This document shows positions 53,201 to 63,095 of a DNA stretch of 64,000 bases, in pieces (position 1 is the first letter of the stretch; each line of letters starts with the position of its first letter). A model generated the notes under the pieces. The model worked only from the letters and a program-made list of their open reading frames with translations, was not told where the DNA came from and made no database searches. Source of the DNA: Butyrivibrio proteoclasticus (GTDB lineage: Bacteria; Bacillota; Clostridia; Lachnospirales; Lachnospiraceae); the NCBI RefSeq assembly GCF_900115735.1, contig NZ_FOXO01000009.1, positions 81,676-145,675 on the forward strand, written 5' to 3'. A program made the position numbers and the translations under genes.

Positions 53201-53263
53201 TAACGGTGCGCTTTGTGGTTAACGTTAAAAGATGTTAGCACGCAGAGATGCACCGTTATTTTT
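53201..53263 (+). terminator. Long hairpin with T-run
   Basis: TAACGGTGC (53201-53209) pairs perfectly with GCACCGTTA (53250-53258), followed by TTTTT. The 40-nt loop contains GTTAACGTTAAAAG. It could be a terminator for the region upstream. Confidence 0.6.
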
Positions 53264-53397
53264 ATGCCATTTTGAAAGTGTAGGGAAATTGAACTACGAG
53301 AAGGTTGAGACGGCGGTACTCCATGATTTAAAAAATGAATACTGTTTAACGATAGCAAAGGACCTTTTAGTTCTGGCATGATATAATTGTTTGGTGA

Positions 53398-53802
53398 GTA
53401 TTTTATATTTTAAATCATAAGCATGATCTTGAGAGGATAACTAAAAAGCTTGATGAGCTTAAGGTTTCTTATTCTAGGATCATCACTGAGGATAGCATCC
53501 GTAGCTGGAACAATGGAAAATACCAAGTTGGACTTATCCATCATGCATCAGCAGGTCATGGCCTGAACTTGCAGCAAGGTGGAAATATCATTGTTTGGTT
53601 TGGACTTACTTGGTCACTTGAGTTGTACCAGCAAACAAATGCAAGACTCTGGAGGCAGGGACAGGAAAATAAAACTGTTGTTGTAGAACATATCATTACA
53701 GCCGGAACTATTGGTGAGGATATTTTGGATGCATTAACAGGTAAGGATAAAAGCCAGAACGCGCTTATCAATGCTGTTAAGGCGCAGGTTGGGAGGAAAT
53801 AA
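53398..53802 (+). pseudogene. C-terminal fragment of a phage SNF2-type helicase
   Basis: The open frame begins after a TGA at 53395 and lacks a start codon. It reads DLERITKKLDELK, GLIHHASAGHGLNLQQGG, then LYQQTNARLWRQGQ (motifs V and VI of SF2 helicases) and ends with AVKAQVGRK. The N-terminal ATPase half is gone. The order helicase, DUF1492 protein, then HNH is that of a phage replication-to-packaging segment. Confidence 0.75.
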
Positions 53803-53803
53803 T

Positions 53804-54214
53804 ATGACCGTAAAAGAGTATTTGTCGAGGGCCTACTACTTGGACATGAGAATCAGAAGCTAGGCAATGCAGATAGCAGAGCTTGAGACTTTGACCACAA
53901 AGGTTAATGCAGCCCTTAGTCCAATAAAGGTTCAGACATCTAATGATAATCACAAGATGGAAAGTACTGTCATAAAGATGACCGAGTACCAAGAAGAGCT
54001 GAACAACGATATGAAAAAGCTCATACAGGTTAAGCGTGAGACAAAGGAAATCATTGATACCGTAACCAATGATGAGTACAGAGTTTTACTTGAGCTTCGC
54101 TACCTGTCATCAATGCGCTGGGAGGAGATAGCTGTCGAAATGAATTACAGTATCGATCATGTTTTTCGTTTGCATCGCAGAGCACTTAAAGTAGTAAAAC
54201 TTCCTGCAGCATAA
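53804..54214 (+). pseudogene. DUF1492-type phage regulator with an internal TAG
   Basis: ATG 53804 (GGGAGGAAAT upstream) reads MTVKEYLSRAYYLDMRIRS, then TAG at 53861-53863, then the same frame continues AMQIAELETL to EEIAVEMNYSIDHVFRLHRRAL, a sigma-70 region-4-like HTH. Intact relatives lack the stop. Reinitiation at ATG 53867, three bases after the TAG, would give 115 residues and may still make the HTH part. Such proteins control late phage genes. Confidence 0.65.
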
Positions 54215-54379
54215 ACATGACAGTATATACCATAAAAAGACAGTAAGACATTATGATATAGTTAAGATGGAAAAATTGATAAGAGCCTCGAAGGACAAAC
54301 ATCATTTGGGGCTTTTGTAATCATAAGAAATAAGTACCTCTTTTATTGTATAATTAACAGCATAGGAGGTAATGAGCTT

Positions 54380-54667
54380 ATGAGTAAAGAAGAATACCAA
54401 AAACTGATCTCAGACATTGAATATATAGTTGCTAACCATTGCAAAACAAATGATGGAGATAACTACCGCTACCCCGTATCTTTTGATGGCTGTTCATTAG
54501 GAGGTAAAATTGAAGGTCGTATCCCAGATGAGGATTATATTAAATTAGAGTATAGATTTGGAATACACACCCTAGAGATAGGAAAAGCATTAGAAGAGAT
54601 CATTGATTATTTTAAAGACAATTATGATATTGATGAACCCGGTTTATTTGATATGTTAGATAAATAA
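54380..54667 (+). CDS. Small acidic protein of unknown function
   Basis: 95 residues, with AGGAGG 8 nt before the ATG. It has no membrane segment and is acidic (YFKDNYDIDEPGLFDML at the end). I do not recognise a family; its setting between phage remnants and a terminator suggests a phage or element accessory gene, possibly an immunity-type protein. A plausible -10 TATAAT lies near 54347. Confidence 0.55.
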   Translation: MSKEEYQKLISDIEYIVANHCKTNDGDNYRYPVSFDGCSLGGKIEGRIPDEDYIKLEYRFGIHTLEIGKALEEIIDYFKDNYDIDEPGLFDMLDK

Positions 54668-54683
54668 TAGTTTTAGAACGATG

Positions 54684-54718
54684 AAGCCTCAAAGGATATA
54701 AATCCTTTGGGGCTTTTT
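54684..54718 (+). terminator. Terminator used as the group II intron insertion target
   Basis: GCCTCAAAGGAT pairs with ATCCTTTGGGGC (54685-54711, with G-U pairs), followed by TTTTT. The intron starts two bases after the T-run. Confidence 0.85.
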
Positions 54719-54720
54719 AC

Positions 54721-56636
54721 GTGTGCGCCTAGCGGCGCACGTTTCTAACGGGTTAAAGTCCCGAATCCGCCCGGTAGTGGGAAGGATATAGCCGAAGGCA
54801 AGGGTGTCCGCCGCGAGGTGGAATCTGAAGGAAGCTGGATGTGAGGAACATACTAACTCACGGGCAAATCTCTGGTCTGACGAACAGAAATCTCATATAA
54901 GGTCATGCATGAGGGTAAGACTGCACGACAAGCCGAAGCCCAATAACTACACGGAATCATGCATGATAAATGAGGCAGATGGATGGAGAGGAAGAAACGT
55001 GTGGTACCTAGGGAGGTCTGTGTGAAATGCTCTGAAAGGAGTAACCACCGTACAAGGAAACGAGGCGGTGCTGAACGCACAGAAGTCAGCAGAGGTCATA
55101 GTAGCCGAGAGGTGAAGGACTGAATCAATAGGAGTCTTAAGTATGACCGAGAAAGGAGGAATGACCGCTAATGGCAGAAAACATAGATAATAATGGCTGT
55201 TCACAAAGAGATAGTGCGGAACACGAAGGGTATGCGAAAGCGCTTAGGTCATTCAATCGGATATGGAAAGAAAGAGACAGTGCACAGCCGAAGCTCTTGG
55301 AAGCGATACTGTATAAGGATAACTTTAACAGAGCGTACAAAAGAGTTAAGGCAAACAAGGGAGTGCCAGGTATTGATGGTATGACCATTGAAGAGGCACT
55401 TCCGTACCTTAAGAAACATCAGCAGGAGTTAACTGACCGCATATACCGCGGTAAGTATACTCCATCGCCAGTCAGGCGAGTTGAGATTCCAAAACCAGAT
55501 GGAGGTGTGCGTAAGCTTGGCATACCTACTGTGATAGACCGAACACTCCAACAGGCAATAACTCAACAGTTAGTGCCAATCTATGAACCATTGTTCGCGG
55601 AAGGAAGCTACGGCTATCGCCCAAACAGAAGCGCAAAGGACGCTATACAGAAGGTAAAAGAATACGCAGAACAAGGTTACACTTTTGCAGTAATCTTGGA
55701 TTTATCAAAGTATTTCGACACCTTGAATCATGAAATCCTTATCAATCTCCTCAGAAGGAATGTGAAGGATGAACGTGTAGTTCAACTAATAAAGCGTTAT
55801 CTGAAAAGTGGGGTAATGGAAAATGGAGTGGTCATTGATACAGAAGAAGGTTCACCGCAAGGTGGGAATTTATCTTCACTCCTTGCGAATATCTACCTCA
55901 ATGAGTTCGACCAAGAGTTTCTGAGAAGGGGTGTGCCCTGCATAAGATATGCAGATGACATCGTTCTTCTAGCGAAAAGCAAAAGAGCATCAGAGAGACT
56001 CTTGGAAAGCAGTACAAAATATCTCGAAGAGAAACTGAAGTTAACAGTAAATCGAGAGAAAAGTCGTACGGTCAGCGTGTTTGCAATCCGAAATTTTAAA
56101 TTCCTTGGCTTTGCATTGGGAAGGAACGGAAGTGGCGTTTTCGTCAGGGTTCATCCAAAGTCATTGAAGAAGTTTAAGTCCAAGCTGAAAGACTTATCTT
56201 CCCGTAAGTCTGTTCAGTCCATCAAGCCGAGCCTTGAGAAAATCAAAGTATACGCTAGAGGATGGCTTAATCATTACGGAATAGCAAGCATGAAGAACAG
56301 CATAGATGAAATCAATGGATGGCTCTATCACAGAATACGTATGTGTATATGGAAGCAATGGAAGAAGCCCAAGACAAAGGTGCGAAATCTGATTAAGATG
56401 GGTGTACCCGAGGACTTGGCGTACATGGCTGGAAACAGTCGGCGCGGACATTGGTTTACCACGCATACAGTCGCAGTCAATATGGCTATGACAAAAGAAA
56501 GACTGATAAACAGTGGCTTTTATGATTTAGCCACAGCCTATCAGTCTGTGCACGTCAACTATTGAAAGCGCCGTATACCGAACGGTACGTACGGTGCTGT
56601 GAGAGGACGGCGGTTAGTCACCGCCTCCTACTCGAT
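54721..56636 (+). mobile_element. Group II intron, class C-like, inserted behind a terminator
   Basis: The 5' end GTGTGCGCC fits the GUGYG consensus. The 5' 450 nt are the structured, mostly non-coding ribozyme domains I-IV. Domain V is at 56567-56598 (AGCGCCGTATACCG pairs with CGGTACGTACGGTGCT), domain VI follows with its bulged A region, and the 3' end is CTCGAT at 56636. Class C introns typically insert just after Rho-independent terminators, as here. The 3' flank carries GGAGG and ATG, so the intron sits between a terminator and the next gene's ribosome site. Confidence 0.9.
55171..56565 (+). CDS. ltrA: Group II intron reverse transcriptase/maturase
   Basis: 464 residues, encoded in domain IV. 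The RT catalytic motif is YADD near residue 259; the fingers and palm blocks include YKRVKANKGVPGIDGMTIEE, GIPTVIDRTLQQAI and GYRPNRSAKDAI. SPQGGNLSSLLANIYL is a slightly unusual form of the PQGGPLSPLL motif. A maturase X domain follows (RGWLNHYGIASMK). No HNH endonuclease domain is present, as in class C introns. AAAGGAGG lies 11 nt before the ATG. It looks intact. Confidence 0.93.
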   Translation: MAENIDNNGCSQRDSAEHEGYAKALRSFNRIWKERDSAQPKLLEAILYKDNFNRAYKRVKANKGVPGIDGMTIEEALPYLKKHQQELTDRIYRGKYTPSPVRRVEIPKPDGGVRKLGIPTVIDRTLQQAITQQLVPIYEPLFAEGSYGYRPNRSAKDAIQKVKEYAEQGYTFAVILDLSKYFDTLNHEILINLLRRNVKDERVVQLIKRYLKSGVMENGVVIDTEEGSPQGGNLSSLLANIYLNEFDQEFLRRGVPCIRYADDIVLLAKSKRASERLLESSTKYLEEKLKLTVNREKSRTVSVFAIRNFKFLGFALGRNGSGVFVRVHPKSLKKFKSKLKDLSSRKSVQSIKPSLEKIKVYARGWLNHYGIASMKNSIDEINGWLYHRIRMCIWKQWKKPKTKVRNLIKMGVPEDLAYMAGNSRRGHWFTTHTVAVNMAMTKERLINSGFYDLATAYQSVHVNY

Positions 56637-56644
56637 GGAGGAAC

Positions 56645-57436
56645 ATGCCAAGAAGAGCTTTACATCCTTGTCAGCATCCCGGATGCCCTAACATCTGTGA
56701 AGGTAGATACTGCGATGCACACAAGATGATGCATCCCAACAACGATAGAATGAATGCTGCTGAGCGTGGTTATGGAAGCAAGTGGCAGAAAGCAAGAAAA
56801 AGGTTCCTGGATAGACCAGAGAACTTTTTTTGTTTGGAGTGCAAAAAGGAAGGAGTTTTTACGAGGGCAATCAATAAAGGACAGGTCAACCAATATTATG
56901 TTGAAGGAAATCATGAAGCTATTATTGATACTGAGACTTGGGAAGCGGTGCAAGAAGAGCTAAAAAGGCGCGAAGACTTTATGCGTGATCACAACAGTAA
57001 AAGGTACAACTACGGTAGTGACCCTAATCCATTTTCAGGAAGAGTGTTCTGCGGCGAATGCGGAAGCAGATATGGAAGATATACCTGGCCGGGCAGAGGA
57101 ATTCATCAGTGGCAGTGTTGTAACCATCGTGTGGAAGGTAAACTTATATGCCGGAATGCATTTGTGGACCAGAAGAACTTAGAAAGAGGCTTTGTACTCG
57201 CTTATAACGAGTTCATAACGGATAAATCCCGGTTTGAAGGATGGAAAAAAGAAAACAGAAGCCCTTTAAAACACCTCAGGGCCAGACAACTTTTAGAACT
57301 ATCAAAGCAGGAGCCTTTGACGGGGATGGTAGAGGAGTTGGCGGAGCTTGTTGTATGGGAAGTCATAATCCTCGGAAAAAAAGAATACGAATTCACTTTC
57401 ATGGATGGAAGCAAAGTAAAGGCTACAGTCGAGTGA
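56645..57436 (+). CDS. Chimeric ORF: phage HNH N-terminus joined to serine recombinase C-terminus
   Basis: 263 residues. The first 72 (CQHPGCPNICEGRYCDAHK; CLECKKEGVFT) are the start of a phage HNH endonuclease, but the catalytic histidines after this point are missing. From about 76 the text is a recombinase: NKGQVNQYYVEGNHEAII, then the zinc ribbon FCGECGSRYG with CRNAF, and a C-terminal coiled region. The join is near 56860-56872. The protein lacks both an HNH active site and a resolvase domain, so catalysis is unlikely. It probably arose by an illegitimate deletion. Confidence 0.7.
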   Translation: MPRRALHPCQHPGCPNICEGRYCDAHKMMHPNNDRMNAAERGYGSKWQKARKRFLDRPENFFCLECKKEGVFTRAINKGQVNQYYVEGNHEAIIDTETWEAVQEELKRREDFMRDHNSKRYNYGSDPNPFSGRVFCGECGSRYGRYTWPGRGIHQWQCCNHRVEGKLICRNAFVDQKNLERGFVLAYNEFITDKSRFEGWKKENRSPLKHLRARQLLELSKQEPLTGMVEELAELVVWEVIILGKKEYEFTFMDGSKVKATVE

Positions 57437-57461
57437 TGGACTGTGGCCTTATTACTGTTTT
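57421..57461 (+). terminator. Terminator overlapping the chimera's end
   Basis: GGCTACAGTC (57421-57430) pairs with GACTGTGGCC (57439-57448), and a T-rich tract follows. Confidence 0.65.
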
Positions 57462-57645
57462 TGAGATTTTTGATTGGAGTAATTATATCTTTTAATATTC
57501 AAAGAATTGAACAGTAAGCAATTTAGCATGTTACTCTTATTTAGTGAATGCGATTGATGTATAAACGTTTGATATTTGATGCTATATCAAGTCATTGATG
57601 CTAAAATGATTATATATTGTTGTTGATTAAGGAAAGCGGTTTGAG

Positions 57646-58530
57646 ATGGATAATAACAATCTATTAGGAAAGAATATAAAATGTCTTCGTAATTTTTTTG
57701 GTGAAACACAGTCAGATTTAGGTAAAATATTAAATTTGGAAAAAAACACTATAAGTGAATACGAAAATGGTAAAAGAACTCCTATAACTGAAACTATGGT
57801 TAAAATTGCTGAACATTATGGGATATCTGTAGAAGTGATGATGCATTCAGATCTTTCACCGATGGTGAAAATGATGAAGAATACTCCATTTATTGAGAAT
57901 TTGGTTGGACCTAATAGTTATATATTTTATCCTTCATTTGTGAGTGAAGATTGTTTAGACACTGGAAATGACCATTTGAACAAGGCGTACAATAAAATAA
58001 GGTATATAAAAAGAAATTTAGGAAATTACGAAGAAATCTCGACGACCATATTTTGTGATACGCTTATGGAACTAATCACTGCTTCAAATGAAGAAAATGG
58101 ATGTAATATGGAAATACATGCAAATATCTTATGGACTATTTTTATGTGGTGGTCGGCTTTTGTTGACATAGAAATACAACGGAATATTAAACAAAAAATA
58201 ATGTTAAAGAAGATTAAAGCATCAGATTTATTGGGGATTGATGAGAAAAATTCCGCTGTAATGAATAATAAACGAGTCGATTTTTTGAAGACCAATGAAA
58301 TATATATCAATACGGCAATAAAGATACTTAAATCACGTGAAGAATGGGCTGATTTGGGTGACTATTATATAGCGTTTAGATATTTGACAAACATGGTAGA
58401 CACTGATTTCCCGGCGAACTTAAATAGGACAATTGGACAAGAGATGATGCTTTCATGTATAAAAATGGGAAACAAATATGCTATTAATATTTTGAGCTAT
58501 TTTATGGATAATCAAAATCCTTTTAATTAG
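57646..58530 (+). CDS. XRE-family HTH regulator
   Basis: 294 residues. The N-terminal HTH_3 domain (about 8-65: KCLRNFFGETQSDLGKIL and YENGKRTP) is followed by a 220-residue helical region of unknown type. The upstream 57462-57645 is AT rich and may hold its promoter, though no clear box is seen. It opens the second defence-like island and may regulate the NERD gene. The composition is AT richer than the core genes, suggesting transfer. Confidence 0.8.
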   Translation: MDNNNLLGKNIKCLRNFFGETQSDLGKILNLEKNTISEYENGKRTPITETMVKIAEHYGISVEVMMHSDLSPMVKMMKNTPFIENLVGPNSYIFYPSFVSEDCLDTGNDHLNKAYNKIRYIKRNLGNYEEISTTIFCDTLMELITASNEENGCNMEIHANILWTIFMWWSAFVDIEIQRNIKQKIMLKKIKASDLLGIDEKNSAVMNNKRVDFLKTNEIYINTAIKILKSREEWADLGDYYIAFRYLTNMVDTDFPANLNRTIGQEMMLSCIKMGNKYAINILSYFMDNQNPFN

Positions 58531-58533
58531 GCA

Positions 58534-58568
58534 GAAGCCTGCAGTTGTTATATACTGCAGGCTTTTTT
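58534..58568 (+). terminator. Terminator after the XRE gene
   Basis: AAGCCTGCAG and CTGCAGGCTT pair around a short TTGTTATATA loop, followed by TTTTT. Confidence 0.85.
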
Positions 58569-58732
58569 AGTTCTCAAATTTCGAACTTAAAATTTAAAAA
58601 TCTCTGTTATATTACGATTACAAGATGGTAGTCTACCTTTTTACTTGGGAAGTGGATACTTATAAGTAAAGATGCATCTAAGATACTTATTTGTCACAAA
58701 ATTTAAGTAAATAATAATTGGAGGTATTTAAC

Positions 58733-60400
58733 ATGACACATAATAAGATAATAATTGATTATTTAAATGAGAAACTTGAAATCCAAAATTTTTATGAGCT
58801 TACAAGAGAGTATTACAGAAATCTTAGGTTGGATTTTTCTGAGATTATTTCTGTTAAGCAAGCGGTTGTTAATGTTTATAAATACGGAGAGGTTCATTTT
58901 GTTTGTTTTGAATACTATACTTATTGGAAGTCATGGAGCGGTATGTTTGATAAAAGTTATCGTAACAAACATATAATATGTCAGGATAACCTTAATGAGA
59001 TTTTGAGCATAATATGTTCATATAGTAGTCAATATGGGAATATAAATTCATTGATTACGGGAACTGATGAAGAAAAGAAATTGTTTGAAGCTTTATTGTA
59101 TAAGTATGACAGTAAGCGCGCTTACCGTTTTTGTAATGGTTATAATATTCGTGATTATACTTTGGTTTCTGAACAAGATTTTATAAAAGCCAGCAAAGAA
59201 ATTGAGGATATAAATGGGGCTAGACTCCAAGCAAAAAAGCTCTCTATATATGAAAAAAAATATAATAATATTTTATCTGGTGGTAAATGGGATTTAGGTA
59301 GTACAGACATTCCACAGGAGACATTTGATAAATGGGTAAAGAAACAAAATGATAAAATTTCGAAGGCTTCTTTGTTATATATGAAGATCGCTGATACTAA
59401 GTTGTATTCTTCAGAGGATCTTATGACTATAAAAGATAAAGTTGAAACTAGGAAGAGGCAGTTGAATTGTTGCATAATCGAATTTGAACGAAGAAAGTTA
59501 CAAGACGATTATGGCGATATTGCTATTACAAAGGAAAGATTATTGTCTCAAATAAATGAAATGACATTTAATGACGCACGTGAGCTGTATAAAAATTTTA
59601 AGCGTAATTCATATGAACTTAAAGGAAAAACTGAAGAAATCAATTCTAGTGTGCAACCAGTCCTAAATGAGTACATTAGTTTTTATGAGAATGCAGCTAA
59701 CTTTGTTAGTAATTATTTAAATCAGATAAATAAAAAAAGGAATGGTTTGAGACCGATACCTGAAAAAGATTTATTGAGCATGTTTAACTATTTTTATGGA
59801 ACAAATGATTATTTGGAGGTTATTCAAAAACGAAAAGAGTTAAATTATGGTTTCAATAGGGAAAAAGGAAGAAAAGGTGAGCGTAACGTCAATTATGCAT
59901 TACAATGGTTAAGCAGGGACTATGTGGTTTTGAATGATGGCAATAGTATTACATTGAAAAATGATGAATATGGTCCATACAGACAGGAATATGACAATAT
60001 AGTTATTGGACCCCAGGGAATTTTCCTTATCGAAACAAAATACTATTCAGGGGAAATACGTGTGAATAAAAATGGTGATTGGTATAAGGTAAAGGATTCA
60101 AAGACATGTGGCATTTCAAACCCCTTACAGCAGATAGAACAGCATGAGAAACTCATGGGATCTATTGTAGGAACAGATATTCCAATAACTAACATTATTT
60201 GTATGGCACACCCAAAGGTTATCATCAAGGGGCGAAAGAATTGTCAGGTTCCAATAGTAAGATGTGATAGGATTGCCTACTATATTGAGAATAATAAAAC
60301 AGATAAAAAAACACTCACTGATTTAGATATACAACATATTAAGAAAAAAATAATGGAACATAGCGTACTTAACGGAAGTATAATACAAAGTATAAGTTGA
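58733..60400 (+). CDS. NERD-domain protein
   Basis: 555 residues from ATG 58733 (GGAGG upstream). The long N-terminal and middle part is helical with coiled-coil segments (about 230-340). The C-terminal domain from about 385 is a NERD (nuclease-related) domain: GRKGERNVNYALQWL, YDNIVIGPQGIFLIETKYYSGEI. The glutamate and lysine of IETKYY are the predicted nuclease-like residues. NERD proteins occur in mobile and defence loci; a DNA or RNA nuclease role is predicted but unproven. AT-rich composition. Confidence 0.85.
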   Translation: MTHNKIIIDYLNEKLEIQNFYELTREYYRNLRLDFSEIISVKQAVVNVYKYGEVHFVCFEYYTYWKSWSGMFDKSYRNKHIICQDNLNEILSIICSYSSQYGNINSLITGTDEEKKLFEALLYKYDSKRAYRFCNGYNIRDYTLVSEQDFIKASKEIEDINGARLQAKKLSIYEKKYNNILSGGKWDLGSTDIPQETFDKWVKKQNDKISKASLLYMKIADTKLYSSEDLMTIKDKVETRKRQLNCCIIEFERRKLQDDYGDIAITKERLLSQINEMTFNDARELYKNFKRNSYELKGKTEEINSSVQPVLNEYISFYENAANFVSNYLNQINKKRNGLRPIPEKDLLSMFNYFYGTNDYLEVIQKRKELNYGFNREKGRKGERNVNYALQWLSRDYVVLNDGNSITLKNDEYGPYRQEYDNIVIGPQGIFLIETKYYSGEIRVNKNGDWYKVKDSKTCGISNPLQQIEQHEKLMGSIVGTDIPITNIICMAHPKVIIKGRKNCQVPIVRCDRIAYYIENNKTDKKTLTDLDIQHIKKKIMEHSVLNGSIIQSIS

Positions 60401-60469
60401 GAAAAATCTCAAATAATAATGGTATAAAAAATACACTTTAGGATAACAAGAAAAGAATATATAGTTATA

Positions 60470-60513
60470 AAAGCAGGCGCTTTTTATTGAAAAATAAAGA
60501 AGCATCTGCTTTT
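60470..60513 (+). terminator. Terminator after the NERD gene
   Basis: AAGCAG (preceding GCGCTT) pairs with CTGCTT, with a second AAGCAT segment opposite, followed by TTTTTT. Confidence 0.65.
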
Positions 60514-60529
60514 TTATTTGATGTGAGGG

Positions 60530-60974
60530 GAGGGTAGAAGTTTTACCCTCTATTATTTTACCTATTAATAAAGCTACTTAAAATGGAGGCGGGTGTCTAA
60601 ATTATATGATTGGCACATACATTATGCTGAAAGGCCCTGTTTTATTGGCTTTTCAGAGAACGTAATTGGAATAAATACATAGTAAATGTTGAAATAATGA
60701 AAAGTGTATAAGAAATTATCAGAGGTGGGGTATTAAAATTTGGCGTAATTAAAAGATTTGGCAAAATACTTGATTGCTCTAAATATGATTCACAGATATA
60801 ATGAATAGTGTGTTTTATATGAGATCTTTTACCTTTTCGAAAGAGGATGATTTTGGAAGTGTCCTGATTATCGTACATATCGAAAGGGTATTGTTTTATT
60901 ATGAAAAGTAAATGAAAAATAGAAAACTAGAAAATAAGAAAGAATATTAGATAAATAAATGGAGGTTTTTTGCA
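60530..60974. other. AT-rich gap before the DUF262/DUF1524 gene
   Basis: A small hairpin (GAGGGTA with TACCCTC near 60532-60555) follows the terminator. Beyond that I see only short frames without ribosome sites or family matches. A 30-codon frame ending at about 60912 (MRSFTFSKEDDFGSV) may be a remnant. GGAGG lies near 60961 before the next ATG. Confidence 0.4.
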
Positions 60975-63080
60975 ATGAAGGCTAATGAGACTACTTTGAT
61001 TGAACTTATTGGTGTAAGGAAAAGGACATTTAGTATTCCAGTTTATCAAAGAAATTATGATTGGAAGGCTGATAACTGCAAACAACTTTTTTATGATATT
61101 CAAACAATTGCAGAAAGTGGAAAGGATCATTTTTTAGGAACAATAGTATACATACCGGATAGAAGTACAGCAACAAGTCCAATATTCATTGTTATCGACG
61201 GACAACAGAGAATAACTAGTGTGATGCTTTTTATTAAGGCATTACATGATTCTATCGATGATCCTGAGGTTAAAGAAGATATAGAAGATGATTACCTAAG
61301 AAATAGTAAAAGTGGAGGGGATTATAGATTAAAACTTAAGCCAATCGAATCTGATCAGAATGTATATGAAAAACTCATGATGCAGAATGATTTCAATGAG
61401 GACAGTTTTACCCCTGCTGAGAAGCAGACTGTAATATATAGGAATTATGATTTATTTAAAGACCTCATAAATGAAAGTAGTGTGCCTGCTAAGGAGCTAT
61501 ATGAGGCTGTATTTAAACTTGAAATAGTTGAAATTCAGTTAGATAAAGAAAATCCTCAAGAGATATTTGAGAGCTTGAATTCTACAGGATTAGACTTGAG
61601 TAACGCCGATTTATTGAGAAATTATCTTCTGATGTCATTGGATTATGATCAGCAGCAAGATTTGTATAAAAGGTATTGGATCGAAATCGAGCATATGCTT
61701 GGGAATGATCAGATTGAGCCTTTTATGACTCACTATTTAATATTGAAAAAAAAATCGGATTCAGTAAGTCTAGAAGGCAAGAGAGCTCATATAAACCCTG
61801 GAAATTTGTATAAGGCTTATAAAATGTATCTTTCAGATATTGAGCAGAAAGATGGCTATCTAGAAGAATTGCTGGCCGACATGAAAAAGTATGCGACATA
61901 TTACCAGCACTTTGTTAATTTTGATGTATCACGCAATGGAGTAGATAAAAAGCATAGTGAGATATTTACGCAGTTTAATAGCCCTTCCATAGCAATAACA
62001 TTGATGTATTTTTATGATTTGTTGAGTGCGGGTAAGATAAGTCTATCTGAATATGAGAAATCTTTAGATATTTGCATTTCTTATTTATTCAGAAGCAGAG
62101 TATCAGGGCATAATGTTGGTCCACAATTTTCAGCTTTATTAATTCAATACTTTGAAAGAAGTAAAGAGGTCTCGTTCATTGATAAGGTATGGGATGCATT
62201 TAACAGTGGAAAAGGAAAAAATGCTTTTCCTTCAGATGAGAGCTTTAAAAAGAATCTTCAATCTAAGGACCTGTACTTAGCATTACGTGCTTCTGGCATG
62301 AGATATTTATTATATAAACTTGAAGAAAATCTCTCAAAAGAAGTGGTAAGGGAAGAAAATGCAACGATTGAACATATTATGCCGCAGACATTAAGTAGTG
62401 AATGGAGAACATATTTAGCTAAGCAGAATGACACTGCCTATGATTTATATGTGCACAGACTAGGTAATCTTACACTTACAAAAGAAAATAGCAAGTTATC
62501 TAATAATTTGTTTAAAGACAAATTAGATGAATATAGTGAGTCAAATTACAAACTTACTAGGCAGTTGACTAAATATAAGGAATGGACTAGTAAGGAAATT
62601 CAGTTAAGATCATTAAAACTTAGTGAATCATCAACTGAGATATGGCCGCTTCCACGGAAGTACAATGATCTTATTTCAAAAGATGAGTTAAGAGAGGGGA
62701 TGGCTTATTCTCTAGATGACGACCTTGAATTATTTAATGGGACTAAGCCAGCGACAGTAATGTTTATGGATGAGGTGTTTACCGTTAATAGTTGGATGGA
62801 TGTATATATAAATGTTCACAGAAGGTTATATGAAATTGATTCTACCCCTTATACATCTTATTTGTTTACTGACGATAATATCAAGGAACAAGTATTAACC
62901 GATTCTGAAGAAGGATTCGCTAAGACATCTAAGATTGGTGAGCATTCATATCTTAATATGACATTCAGAAATACTAGGCGTATGCTGCGTAAGCTTAGAT
63001 TGTTTATTGACTATTTTATGGACAATACCCACAGTATCAATAAAGATCTAGTAGAAGAACTGGTATTTGAACTAGCTTAA
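60975..63080 (+). CDS. DUF262/DUF1524 (GmrSD-type) restriction-like protein
   Basis: 701 residues. The DUF262 domain starts at once (FSIPVYQRNYDWK), with its signature VIDGQQR near residue 75. DUF1524 is near 465: EENATIEHIMPQ and HRLGNLTL with N and K residues of an HNH-like nuclease. The C-terminal 130 residues form an extra domain that I do not recognise. Single-chain fusions of these domains are type IV restriction enzymes of the GmrSD/BrxU kind, which cleave modified phage DNA using NTPs. The start has GGAGG upstream. Strong candidate for antiphage defence. Confidence 0.88.
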   Translation: MKANETTLIELIGVRKRTFSIPVYQRNYDWKADNCKQLFYDIQTIAESGKDHFLGTIVYIPDRSTATSPIFIVIDGQQRITSVMLFIKALHDSIDDPEVKEDIEDDYLRNSKSGGDYRLKLKPIESDQNVYEKLMMQNDFNEDSFTPAEKQTVIYRNYDLFKDLINESSVPAKELYEAVFKLEIVEIQLDKENPQEIFESLNSTGLDLSNADLLRNYLLMSLDYDQQQDLYKRYWIEIEHMLGNDQIEPFMTHYLILKKKSDSVSLEGKRAHINPGNLYKAYKMYLSDIEQKDGYLEELLADMKKYATYYQHFVNFDVSRNGVDKKHSEIFTQFNSPSIAITLMYFYDLLSAGKISLSEYEKSLDICISYLFRSRVSGHNVGPQFSALLIQYFERSKEVSFIDKVWDAFNSGKGKNAFPSDESFKKNLQSKDLYLALRASGMRYLLYKLEENLSKEVVREENATIEHIMPQTLSSEWRTYLAKQNDTAYDLYVHRLGNLTLTKENSKLSNNLFKDKLDEYSESNYKLTRQLTKYKEWTSKEIQLRSLKLSESSTEIWPLPRKYNDLISKDELREGMAYSLDDDLELFNGTKPATVMFMDEVFTVNSWMDVYINVHRRLYEIDSTPYTSYLFTDDNIKEQVLTDSEEGFAKTSKIGEHSYLNMTFRNTRRMLRKLRLFIDYFMDNTHSINKDLVEELVFELA

Positions 63081-63095
63081 AAATAGGTGAAGAAA

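Noticed and set aside
60642..60878. Minus-strand 78-residue ORF in the gap before the DUF262 gene
   Set aside because: No ribosome site or family resemblance; AT-rich sequence gives such frames by chance.
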